DNA of 7,775 nt from Deltaproteobacteria bacterium UBA6601 (GTDB lineage Bacteria; Myxococcota_A; UBA796; UBA9615): assembly GCA_002433485.1 (NCBI GenBank), contig DJIF01000141.1, forward strand, positions 1 through 7,775, given 5' to 3'. This document shows, piece after piece, positions 1 through 6,754 of the stretch (the first letter of the stretch is position 1; each line of letters opens with the position of its first letter). The notes below the pieces were generated by a model. The model searched no databases. It saw only the letters and a program-made list of their open reading frames with translations, and was not told where the DNA came from. A program made the translations under genes and the position numbers.

Positions 1-41
1 CGCCTTGGCAAGGCGATGCTCTACCACTGAGCTAGTCCCGC
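1..41 (-). tRNA. tRNA-Gly (anticodon GCC), 5' part only, cut by window edge
   Basis: Read on the minus strand from position 41, the sequence begins GCGGGACTAGCTCAG and continues through a D-loop with GTGGTAGAGC into an anticodon arm whose loop carries GCC (complement of positions 7-9). This matches the 5' half of bacterial tRNA-Gly(GCC), which decodes GGC and GGU. The variable region, T arm and 3' acceptor strand lie beyond position 1, so the CCA end cannot be judged. The anticodon stem CGCCT/AGGCG pairs. The gene is transcribed away from the lipoprotein gene and has its own strong promoter just upstream. Confidence 0.93.
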
Positions 42-53
42 AAAGCGGCGCGG

Positions 54-81
54 ATTATATGGGCCACCATTGTGCTGTCAA
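54..81 (-). promoter_or_regulatory. Consensus sigma-70 type promoter of tRNA-Gly
   Basis: On the minus strand there is a perfect TTGACA -35 box (76-81), a 16-base spacer and a perfect TATAAT -10 box (54-59). Transcription would start near position 47, a few bases before the mature tRNA 5' end at 41. The stretch between the -10 box and the start, CCGCGCCGC, is very GC-rich. Such discriminators are known from stable RNA promoters under stringent control; that this one is so regulated is inference. Confidence 0.88.
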
Positions 82-113
82 GCCCAGCTCCACAAGAGTA
101 CCCACCGGAGAAG

Positions 114-142
114 TTGACACCAGGCAAGCTGCGCTGAATCCT
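114..142 (+). promoter_or_regulatory. Possible promoter of the lipoprotein gene unit
   Basis: A perfect TTGACA box lies at 114-119 on the plus strand. With a 17-base spacer the -10 position reads AATCCT (137-142), which matches only three consensus bases. Transcription would begin near 149, about 18 bases before the lipoprotein start. The strong -35 and the position make it plausible; the weak -10 keeps confidence low. It would be back to back with the tRNA-Gly promoter. Confidence 0.3.
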
Positions 143-166
143 GCTGACACATCTCACGGAGCCCCC

Positions 167-634
167 ATGACCTTGTTGACTCGCGCCTCTGTGCCCTTCT
201 TGCTGCTCAGCCTCGCACTTTCTCTGAACGGCTGCCCAAAGCAGCAAAACATCAAGCCTAGCGGCGCCCAACCGGCTGCTACAGAACCAGCTCGTTTCAG
301 CGGCTCAACCGCCAAATTTGTAGCGGGTCTGTGTTCACTGAAAGCCTACGCATACACCATGGCCGACGCAGGAGCCGCGGTCGTTTATGAACAGCTGTCC
401 TTTGCTGAACAGGGGACCTTCTCAGCGCAGACCACCATCCGCCTCGGTGACGAGCCTTTTCAGTGCCAGGAGAGCGGAACCTGGAGCATGGATGAAGAGC
501 GCGCCGACAGTCCTACCAGCGCAGCTCTATCGCTTGAAGTTACCGAAACCAACTGTGCCGGACGCAGCGCGCCCACTGGCTTTCGAGTACGAGCCCAGCT
601 ACAAGGCGATGAAATTGTTCTTAGCCACATCTGA
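167..634 (+). CDS. Small secreted lipoprotein, function unknown
   Basis: The 155-residue product has a classic lipoprotein signal: one Arg near the N-terminus, a hydrophobic stretch at residues 8-20 and a lipobox L20-N21-G22-C23. Signal peptidase II would cut before Cys23, which would then be lipidated. Pro24 follows rather than Asp, so by the E. coli rule the protein would go to the outer membrane. A Pro/Ala-rich linker (about 28-45) leads to a domain of about 110 residues with Cys56, Cys100 and Cys130, one of which cannot be in an intramolecular pair. I do not recognise this domain. The reading frame is open upstream to position 5, but the ATG at 167 is chosen because GGAG (158-161) precedes it by 5 bases and it places the signal peptide at the N-terminus; the longer version would overlap the tRNA-Gly gene and promoter. 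A 38-base gap separates it from the next gene. Confidence 0.8.
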   Translation: MTLLTRASVPFLLLSLALSLNGCPKQQNIKPSGAQPAATEPARFSGSTAKFVAGLCSLKAYAYTMADAGAAVVYEQLSFAEQGTFSAQTTIRLGDEPFQCQESGTWSMDEERADSPTSAALSLEVTETNCAGRSAPTGFRVRAQLQGDEIVLSHI

Positions 635-672
635 ACCCTGAACAGCGCACTGCTGCAGACAAGGAGAAAGCA

Positions 673-792
673 ATGAAAAGAAAGATCCCAAAGAGCAAGG
701 TTCGGTCCACCAAGAAGATCAACCGAAGCGCCCGCCTGAAAGCTAAGCTGAAAGCCAAAGATAAGCGCCGCCGAGCCCGCGTTTCACGCTAG
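673..792 (+). CDS. 39-residue extremely basic peptide
   Basis: The ORF begins MKRKIPKSKV and ends at TAG (790-792). It has 11 Lys and 9 Arg in 39 residues and a single acidic residue (Asp30), giving a net charge of about +19. There are no aromatic residues, no Cys and no His. Residues 18-36 look like a Lys/Arg/Ala/Leu helix. AAGGAG at 661-666 lies 6 bases before the ATG, one of the best ribosome binding sites here, which argues that the short ORF is real. The hydrolase gene starts 12 bases after its stop, so the two are probably cotranscribed. Composition fits an RNA- or ribosome-binding peptide, comparable in kind to small auxiliary ribosomal proteins such as bTHX or bS22, but I do not see the signature of either. 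The function is unknown. Confidence 0.72.
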   Translation: MKRKIPKSKVRSTKKINRSARLKAKLKAKDKRRRARVSR

Positions 793-804
793 ACTCGAGG
801 GCTG

Positions 805-1926
805 ATGGTAAAAGCAGCGGGGAGCGAAGCTGAGGCTCCAACAGGGCACGCAGACCTGCAGTTGGTGCAGCGCACCACGGTGGAGCAGGCCATCGATGGC
901 CCACTTTTTCGCAGCTTTCATAAAGAGATCCTCCGGGCCACAGCGTCGTCCGGCCGCTGTCTGGCAATCGTGCGCAAGCTGCGCCCGGATGTACCACGAC
1001 GAGGCGCGGTGCTCCTGATTCATGGCTTCGCCCAGAATCGCTACACCTGGCATCTCAGCACCCGCTCCCTGGTCAACTTCTTCGCCGACGCGGGTCTCGA
1101 TGTCTACAACATGGAGTTGACCGGTCACGGTCGATCCCGGGAATTTGGCAGCAGCTCGGCAAACTCCTTCGAAGACTACGTTCTCGACGCCAGCTCAGTG
1201 GTCGGCAAAGTCGCAGAATACAGCGGCCACGAGCGGATCTTTCTGATGGGCCACAGCCTGGGTGGCGCGGTCTGCTATGCCATTGCCCCCAGAGTCACAG
1301 ACCAGCTCGCAGGGGTCGTCACTGTAGCCGGCATGTTTGGCTTCGGTTCCAACCCCATTACTCTGTGGGCGGGCAGGCTGGTTACCAAACTGGCCGGTCG
1401 TAGCGCATTCCTGAACCGTCTCGGCGCGAGCTTCTGGACCCGTTCTATAGGCGAGGTTGTCGCGGCACGATTCGAGACCGCTGATGCGCTCTCCGCCAGC
1501 TTCCCTTTGGCCGGCTGGGTGCCCGGATCAACCGAGGCCCACGTGGCTCAAGAGCGACTCCTTAAAGGCTTTGATTGGACTGGAGTGAATATCTTTCTGA
1601 CCATCATGCAGTGGGCGACTGAAGGCGGCATGAGCAAACCGGGGGGCTTTGACTACTGCGCTGACTTCGCCAGACTCAAGCTGCCCTTGCTGGTAACGGT
1701 AGGGGACCGCGACCGGATGCTACCCCCGAAGGACGCGAGGCCCGCATACGACCGAAGTCAGAGCCCGGACAAGACTCTGAAGATCTTCAGTCCTGTCCAT
1801 GAAGAGGTTCACTGGGGGCATCTGGACATCCTCCTTGGCAGGAAAGCGCCGCTGTTCACCTGGCCCTACCTGCTCGACTGGATTCTCGAGCGCTGCTCAG
1901 ACCCACACCAGGCCGAGCAAACGTAA
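805..1926 (+). CDS. Alpha/beta-fold hydrolase (serine hydrolase, lipase/esterase-like)
   Basis: The 373-residue protein has the hallmarks of a catalytically intact alpha/beta hydrolase. The oxyanion-hole motif is H73-G74-F75. The nucleophile elbow G149-H-S-L-G-G154 places the catalytic Ser at 151. The acid is probably Asp303 in GDRDRMLPP (Asp301 is the alternative), and the base is His339 in HWGHLD near the C-terminus. Residues 175-285 form an insertion that probably builds a cap over the active site. There is no signal peptide, so it is expected in the cytoplasm. The late HxGH motif recalls PHA-synthase-like and lipase-like members, but the nucleophile is Ser, not the Cys of PHA synthases; the substrate cannot be told. 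The ATG at 805 has GAGG (797-800) just upstream at a short spacing. It is probably translated from the same mRNA as the basic peptide gene. Confidence 0.88.
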   Translation: MVKAAGSEAEAPTGHADLQLVQRTTVEQAIDGPLFRSFHKEILRATASSGRCLAIVRKLRPDVPRRGAVLLIHGFAQNRYTWHLSTRSLVNFFADAGLDVYNMELTGHGRSREFGSSSANSFEDYVLDASSVVGKVAEYSGHERIFLMGHSLGGAVCYAIAPRVTDQLAGVVTVAGMFGFGSNPITLWAGRLVTKLAGRSAFLNRLGASFWTRSIGEVVAARFETADALSASFPLAGWVPGSTEAHVAQERLLKGFDWTGVNIFLTIMQWATEGGMSKPGGFDYCADFARLKLPLLVTVGDRDRMLPPKDARPAYDRSQSPDKTLKIFSPVHEEVHWGHLDILLGRKAPLFTWPYLLDWILERCSDPHQAEQT

Positions 1927-1941
1927 GTTCAACCCACCCGA

Positions 1942-3588
1942 TTAGGGCATAGCGTGCTTAAGCGCCCACTCGGCGACCCGAATGCCATCCATAGCCGCTG
2001 ATACGATGCCGCCAGCATAGCCGGCGCCTTCGCCGCTGGGATAGAGACCTGTCAGGCCACCAGCTCTGCCTTCAGCGTCACGCAACATGCGCACAGGGCT
2101 GCTGGTTCGGGTTTCAACCCCAAGCAGCACAGCATCGTCACCATCAAAGCCACGCACTCGCCTGCCAAAAGCAACCAAAGCCTGAGCGATTCCATCAGCA
2201 ACCGCTTGAGGGAGGCAGTCCCGTAGATCTGCCGGACGCGTTCCCCGCACATAGCTCGTCTTAACAGGTGCGTCGGAGACCCTCCCGGCAATGAAGTCCG
2301 GGACACGCTGCGCAGGAGCTACATAATCACCGCCACCGAGTTGATAGGCGAGCCGCTCCCAATGAGCCAGGAACTCAAAGCCAACCAGCGGATTTCGGTC
2401 TGGATCACCATAGGGTTGATAGTCCTCCGGGCGCACCTGAACGACCACCCCGGCGGTCGCCACCTCTCCACCCCGGCAGGAAAGCGCGGTCCCGTTCAGC
2501 ACCAGCCGCTCAGGCAGTTGTGAAACGCAGACGGTACGTCCACCAGGGCACATACAGAAACTGTAGACCCCACGGCCGTCGCTGCAGTGATGGGCCAGGT
2601 GATATTCAGCAGGCGGAAAGCCAGCCGCTCGAGGGTTCATGGTCTTGTACTGAGCCTGGTCAACAAAGGTCTGCGGATGCTCGATCCGCAGACCCATCGA
2701 GGTCGGCCAGGACTGCAGAGGAACCCCAGCCTCAGCAAGCAACTGAAAGGTTGAAAAAGCCGAGTGCCCGGTAGCCAGAATCACCGGAGCCCGACGAATC
2801 TCCAAACCATCGGCAAGACGCACTCCAAGGATCCGAGACCCATCGCGAAGCAGACCATCGACACGAGCCCCAAAGCGGAGTTCAACACCCAGCTCTTCAA
2901 GACGAGTCCTCAGGTTAGCAATTACCCGCTGAAGGACCTCCGAGCCGATGTGAGGGCGCGCCTCAATCAAAATCTGCGACGAAGCGCCACACTCAACCAG
3001 CTCGCGCAGGACCGACGAGACCAGATGGTCGCGAGTTCGAGTGTAAATCTTGCCATCGCTAAAGGCGCAGGAGCCACCCTCCCCAAACAGCGCATTGCTC
3101 TCAGGATCCGGGGCCTCGCCGGCCCACAGCCCTTCAACCTTAGGCCCCCGAGACTCCAGCGCATCTCCTCGCTCAATAACCAAAGGAGGGGCACCTAGGC
3201 GGGCCAGCGCGAGCGCAGCAAACAGACCGGCCGGCCCAGCACCCACCACCACCGGAGTGAAACTGGGCAAGCGGCTCGACAGCTGATCGGCATCCACCAA
3301 GACCCCTGGCGCATAGCGGGGAGCCGGACTGGCCTCAGGGTCCAAGGGCTTGATGTTGACCCCTCGAGGAGGGCGAGGATGCACCTGAACCCCCTCGAGG
3401 ACCTCTACTTCTACTGACCAGATATGTCGCGCTGGTCGGCGCCGCGCATCCAGCGAGTGCTTGACGACCTCTGGGCGGATCAAATCCGTGGTCGGAATGC
3501 CCAAGGCCTGGGCCAACACCTCGGCCAGCTGCCTGGGGTCCTCCACCGTGGACTCCGGAAGAGCGAGACCGGTGATTCTGTAACGCAT
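1942..3588 (-). CDS. FAD-dependent dehydrogenase of the COG2509 type
   Basis: The 548-residue flavoprotein starts with an N-terminal domain of about 100 residues, followed by a Rossmann dinucleotide-binding site G116-A-G-P-A-G121 with the acidic Glu139 at the end of the second strand (VIERG). Further family features are GEGGSCAFSDGK (169-180), the ATGHS motif (272-276), FCMCPGG (344-350) with Cys345 and Cys347, ETRTSSPVR (492-500), and a C-terminal FAD-contacting segment GEGAGYAGGI (519-528). This order is typical of the COG2509 'uncharacterised FAD-dependent dehydrogenase' group; the substrate is not established. It appears full length. The ATG at 3588 is preceded by AAGG (3597-3600) at 8 bases. 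It is divergent from gap and convergent with the hydrolase gene, with 15 bases between the two stops, and it has no evident operon partner. Confidence 0.9.
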   Translation of the reverse strand: MRYRITGLALPESTVEDPRQLAEVLAQALGIPTTDLIRPEVVKHSLDARRRPARHIWSVEVEVLEGVQVHPRPPRGVNIKPLDPEASPAPRYAPGVLVDADQLSSRLPSFTPVVVGAGPAGLFAALALARLGAPPLVIERGDALESRGPKVEGLWAGEAPDPESNALFGEGGSCAFSDGKIYTRTRDHLVSSVLRELVECGASSQILIEARPHIGSEVLQRVIANLRTRLEELGVELRFGARVDGLLRDGSRILGVRLADGLEIRRAPVILATGHSAFSTFQLLAEAGVPLQSWPTSMGLRIEHPQTFVDQAQYKTMNPRAAGFPPAEYHLAHHCSDGRGVYSFCMCPGGRTVCVSQLPERLVLNGTALSCRGGEVATAGVVVQVRPEDYQPYGDPDRNPLVGFEFLAHWERLAYQLGGGDYVAPAQRVPDFIAGRVSDAPVKTSYVRGTRPADLRDCLPQAVADGIAQALVAFGRRVRGFDGDDAVLLGVETRTSSPVRMLRDAEGRAGGLTGLYPSGEGAGYAGGIVSAAMDGIRVAEWALKHAMP

Positions 3589-3622
3589 CTGTGTGGCCTT
3601 TTACCTCAGAGAATCCGTCGAC

Positions 3623-3652
3623 ACTATGCCGCTATCGTGTCCGGCCAGTGAA
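3623..3652 (-). promoter_or_regulatory. Possible promoter of the FAD-dependent dehydrogenase gene
   Basis: On the minus strand TTCACT (3647-3652) and CATAGT (3623-3628) are separated by 18 bases and each match four of six consensus bases. The implied start near 3616 would give a leader of under 30 bases. This is only a pattern match in a GC-rich region. Confidence 0.3.
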
Positions 3653-3668
3653 CAACTGCACCACAGAG

Positions 3669-3697
3669 TTGATCATTGCCTCGGCAACCTGTAGGTT
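3669..3697 (+). promoter_or_regulatory. Candidate promoter of the gap-pgk-tpiA-secG operon
   Basis: TTGATC (3669-3674) and TAGGTT (3692-3697) are spaced by 17 bases, with TG directly before the -10 box. Transcription would start near 3704, leaving an untranslated leader of roughly 69 bases. The -10 box overlaps an inverted repeat at 3684-3699, so a bound repressor could block it. The -10 match is weak. Confidence 0.35.
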
Positions 3698-3699
3698 GC
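3684..3699. repeat. Perfect inverted repeat, possible operator upstream of gap
   Basis: GCAACC (3684-3689) and GGTTGC (3694-3699) are exact reverse complements separated by TGTA. The repeat lies in the divergent region and covers the candidate -10 box of gap. The size and symmetry suit a dimeric regulator, though a small RNA hairpin is also possible. No regulator gene is visible in the window. Confidence 0.45.
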
Positions 3700-3772
3700 G
3701 CGCCCGCCCGCGAGGCTTCACTTGATTGGTCGCGCCAGGGCTCTCAACACCACGCTCCCAGGAGACATCCCG

Positions 3773-4777
3773 ATGGCCATTCGTGTCGGCATCAACGGCT
3801 TCGGCCGAATCGGAAAGTGTGTACTTCGAGTTCTGCTCGAGACAGACGATCTGATCCCGGTTCTTATCAACGACCTGGCAAAACCTGCCCAGCTCGCTCC
3901 CCTTCTCAAGTACGACACGGTCCACGGGACGGTGCCCTACGATGTGCGGGCGGGGGACGAATCAATCCACGCCAAGGGCCAGAACATCCGCTGCACCTCT
4001 ATCCGCAATCCTGAAGAAGTCCCATGGGGTGAGGCCGGCTGCGACGTGGTACTTGAGTGCACTGGCATCTTCCGCGATCGGCAAGGGGCTGGTCGACTCC
4101 TCGCTGGTGGAGCAAAGCGCGTCATCATCTCTGCTCCGGCGATAGAGCCCGACGTCACCATCGTCATGGGGGTAAACCACGACCGCTTCGACCCAGCGCA
4201 ACATCGCATCATCAGTAATGCATCATGCACCACCAACTGCCTGGCCCCGGTCGCCAAGGTGCTGCACGAAAACTTTGGCGGTATCGAGCAAGGGCTGATG
4301 ACCACCATTCACGCCTACACCAATGACCAGAACATCCTCGACCGGGTCCACAAGGACCCCCGGCGAGCCCGCGCTGCAGCGCAAAACATGGTTCCCACCA
4401 CAACCGGTGCTGCAAAGGCCGTGTCGCTGGTCCTCCCTGAACTGAAGGGCAAGCTCAGCGGCATGGCAGTGCGGGTTCCCACCGCGGACGTCTCGTTGGT
4501 GGATCTGGTGGTCCGACTCGGCAACAATAAGGTGAGTCGCGATGAGATCAACGATGCCCTCAAGGCAGCCGCCTCAGGTCCTCTAGCTGGGGTACTCGCA
4601 GTCTCGGACGAGCCGCTGGTCAGCTGCGACTATGTGGGGAACCCCCACTCGTCCATCGTCGACGCCCTGTCTACCGACGTAGGGGACGGCTCGCTGGTTA
4701 AGGTGCTGTCCTGGTACGACAACGAGTGGGGCTTCTCAAGCCGAATGGCCGACCTGACCCGGCTGGTGGCAAGCTAA
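3773..4777 (+). CDS. gap: Glyceraldehyde-3-phosphate dehydrogenase, type I
   Basis: The enzyme converts glyceraldehyde 3-phosphate, phosphate and NAD+ to 1,3-bisphosphoglycerate and NADH in the cytoplasm. The 334-residue length is standard. The N-terminal dinucleotide-binding motif is GINGFGRIG (6-14), and Asp34 at the end of the second strand points to NAD preference. The active-site Cys is C152 in SNASCTTNC, and the activating base is His180 in TTIHAYT. The substrate loop HKDPRRARAAAQNMVP (193-208) and WYDNEWGFS (314-322) are intact. A Val (192) precedes HKD where many homologues have Pro. The frame runs upstream to a TTG at 3722, but the ATG at 3773 is chosen: AGGAG (3760-3764) lies 8 bases before it and MAIRVGING is the usual N-terminus. 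It is the first gene of the cluster, with 13 bases before pgk. Confidence 0.97.
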   Translation: MAIRVGINGFGRIGKCVLRVLLETDDLIPVLINDLAKPAQLAPLLKYDTVHGTVPYDVRAGDESIHAKGQNIRCTSIRNPEEVPWGEAGCDVVLECTGIFRDRQGAGRLLAGGAKRVIISAPAIEPDVTIVMGVNHDRFDPAQHRIISNASCTTNCLAPVAKVLHENFGGIEQGLMTTIHAYTNDQNILDRVHKDPRRARAAAQNMVPTTTGAAKAVSLVLPELKGKLSGMAVRVPTADVSLVDLVVRLGNNKVSRDEINDALKAAASGPLAGVLAVSDEPLVSCDYVGNPHSSIVDALSTDVGDGSLVKVLSWYDNEWGFSSRMADLTRLVAS

Positions 4778-4790
4778 GGCGAGACCGATC

Positions 4791-5981
4791 ATGAGCTTGC
4801 GCAGTGTCGAAGAGTTGGACGTCTCTGGCAAGAGAGTGCTGGTGCGGGTGGACTTTAACACCCCCATGGACGAGAGCGGTCGCCAGGTTAGTGACGACAC
4901 TCGCATCCGCGCGGCCCTACCAACCCTGTCACACCTCCGCGAAAAAGGTGCCCGACTGATCTTGATGAGTCACCTCGGGCGCCCAGCCGGAAAAGTGGAC
5001 CCGCGCTACAGCACCGAGCCCTGCGCAGCGCGCCTCGCTGAGCTCCTGAATATGGAAATCCTGCACACCGACGACTGTGTAGGCTGGGGCGCTCGGAAGC
5101 TCGCCCATGAACTGCCTGAAGGCGGAATCTTGCTGCTTGAGAACCTGCGTTTTCATCCCGAGGAAAAGCAGGGGGCGGCCAGCTTCGCAGATCACCTCGC
5201 AGAGCTCGGTGACTGCTATGTATCGGACGCCTTCGGGGTGCTCCACCGCCCCCATGCCTCAGTGTCTGAATTGCCGGCACGCTTCCCCGGACAAACCGCA
5301 GCAGGCTTCTTGGTTCAACGCGAACTAGAACAACTCTCGGGACTCTGTGAAGAAGCAGAGCGGCCTTACGTAGCGGTTCTTGGTGGCTCAAAAGTCTCCG
5401 ACAAGATCGGGGTTATCGACGCGCTCCTGCGGAGAGTCGACACCCTGCTGATAGGTGGCGCAATGGCCTACACATTTCTGCGCGCAAAGGAGGTCCCCAC
5501 CGGGTCTTCACGAGTCGAAGAAGACAAAGTATGGCTGGCCAAGAAATTCCTCGACCGAGCCGACAACCGCGGAGTCAAGATTCTACTGCCGACCGACCAC
5601 ATCGTTGCGCCCGGTCTTGACTGCCCGGAGGATGCCACCATCAGCACCACACTTGAAGACGGTGCCATGGGTCTGGATATCGGGCCAGCAAGCATCCAGC
5701 GCTACGCCCTTGAGCTGCAGGCAGCAGCAACAATCCTTTGGAACGGGCCCATGGGCGTCTTCGAGAAGGCAGCCTTCCGCAACGGCACCGAAGGAATCGC
5801 TCGGGCGATTGCTCGATCAGCAGGGTTCTCCGTTGTTGGAGGCGGTGACTCTGCAGCAGCGGTCGCCATGTTCGGGTTGAGCGACGAAATGAGCCATGTA
5901 TCCACTGGTGGAGGCGCCAGCCTGGAGTTCATTGAAGGACGTGAGCTACCCGGCCTCAAGGCCCTCGAGGAGAACCGATGA
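4791..5981 (+). CDS. pgk: Phosphoglycerate kinase
   Basis: The enzyme transfers phosphate from 1,3-bisphosphoglycerate to ADP, giving 3-phosphoglycerate and ATP. The 396-residue length is typical. The N-terminal substrate domain shows RVDFNTP (19-25), DTR (36-38), SHLGRP (60-65) and LLENLRF (115-121). The C-terminal nucleotide domain shows GGSKVSDKI (198-206), WNGPMGVFE (317-325), GGGDS (350-354) and STGGGASLEF (371-380). The segment SDAFGVLHRPHAS (145-157) differs slightly from the common NDAFGTAHRAHAS form but keeps the basic residues. AAGG overlapping the gap stop serves as a modest ribosome binding site 13 bases after gap. The last four bases, ATGA, overlap the start of tpiA, a sign of translational coupling. 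Confidence 0.97.
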   Translation: MSLRSVEELDVSGKRVLVRVDFNTPMDESGRQVSDDTRIRAALPTLSHLREKGARLILMSHLGRPAGKVDPRYSTEPCAARLAELLNMEILHTDDCVGWGARKLAHELPEGGILLLENLRFHPEEKQGAASFADHLAELGDCYVSDAFGVLHRPHASVSELPARFPGQTAAGFLVQRELEQLSGLCEEAERPYVAVLGGSKVSDKIGVIDALLRRVDTLLIGGAMAYTFLRAKEVPTGSSRVEEDKVWLAKKFLDRADNRGVKILLPTDHIVAPGLDCPEDATISTTLEDGAMGLDIGPASIQRYALELQAAATILWNGPMGVFEKAAFRNGTEGIARAIARSAGFSVVGGGDSAAAVAMFGLSDEMSHVSTGGGASLEFIEGRELPGLKALEENR

Positions 5982-6745
5982 GCATGCGCAGACCTCTGAT
6001 TGCAGGCAACTGGAAGATGAACGGCAGCCCCGAGCAAGGCGCTGCATTGGCCCGGGAGCTGCGCGAGCTCTGCATCGACCTACCAGCGGTCGACGTCGCC
6101 GTCTTTCCACCGGCACTGAGCATCCAACCGGTGCAGTCCATCCTCAAAAATACGGATGTGGTCGTGGGCGGTCAGGATCTGCACCCCGAGCCTTCAGGGG
6201 CCTTTACGGGCAACATCTCTGCTGAAATGCTGCGAGCAGCCGGCTGCGGAACCGTACTGGTTGGCCACTCGGAGCGGCGCACCTACGAGAAAGAATCGGG
6301 CGCCTATCTAGCCGCCAAGGTGCGCGCCTCCCTGCGCGCTGGTCTGTGGCCGATCTTCTGTTGCGGAGAGACCGAGTCACAACGCGACAGCAACGCAACC
6401 CTGGATGTGGTCCGCACTCAGCTTGATGAAGGGCTGGGCCAATTGACCTCATCAGAGATGGGCCGCGTAGTCGTGGCCTACGAACCAGTCTGGGCCATCG
6501 GCACCGGCCGGGTCGCAAGCCCAGAGCAGGCACAAGAAGTGCACCAGGCGATCCGTAACTGGGCGGCTCTACGCTGGGAGACTGGAACTGCACGAGCCCT
6601 GAGAATCCTCTACGGCGGCAGCGTAAAGCCCGCCAATGTTCAAGGGATCATGGCCCAGCCCGACATCGACGGTGCGCTGGTCGGCGGGGCCAGCCTGAAG
6701 GCCGGGTCCTTTGACGCTATCATTCGATTCGAACGCAACGAGTAA
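5978..6745 (+). CDS. tpiA: Triose-phosphate isomerase
   Basis: The enzyme interconverts dihydroxyacetone phosphate and glyceraldehyde 3-phosphate. The 255-residue TIM barrel is complete: GNWKMN (10-15) with Asn11 and Lys13, VGHSERR (95-101) with the catalytic His97, AYEPVWAIGTG (167-177) with the catalytic Glu169 and the flexible loop 6, and the phosphate-binding segments LYGGSV (211-216) and DGALVGGASL (231-240). Two ATGs lie two codons apart. The first (5978) is preferred because GAGGAG (5967-5972) is 5 bases before it; the second (5984) would be 11 bases away. The start overlaps the pgk stop as ATGA, and secG follows after 9 bases. Confidence 0.97.
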   Translation: MSMRRPLIAGNWKMNGSPEQGAALARELRELCIDLPAVDVAVFPPALSIQPVQSILKNTDVVVGGQDLHPEPSGAFTGNISAEMLRAAGCGTVLVGHSERRTYEKESGAYLAAKVRASLRAGLWPIFCCGETESQRDSNATLDVVRTQLDEGLGQLTSSEMGRVVVAYEPVWAIGTGRVASPEQAQEVHQAIRNWAALRWETGTARALRILYGGSVKPANVQGIMAQPDIDGALVGGASLKAGSFDAIIRFERNE

Positions 6746-6754
6746 GGTAAAACC

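Noticed and set aside
5..166. Upstream extension of the lipoprotein reading frame
   Set aside because: It would cover the tRNA-Gly gene and its promoter, has no ribosome binding site and would bury the signal peptide inside the protein.
2764..3198. 144-codon open frame on the plus strand inside the FAD-dehydrogenase gene
   Set aside because: It is a shadow of a conserved flavoprotein frame, with low-complexity composition and no family features.
3722..3772. TTG start 17 codons upstream for gap
   Set aside because: The added residues are not part of GAPDH, and the ATG at 3773 has a well-spaced AGGAG and the standard N-terminus.
4888..5391. 167-codon open frame on the minus strand inside pgk
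   Set aside because: It lies wholly opposite a well-conserved gene, has Arg/Ser/Pro-rich composition typical of shadow frames in GC-rich DNA, and shows no recognisable motif.
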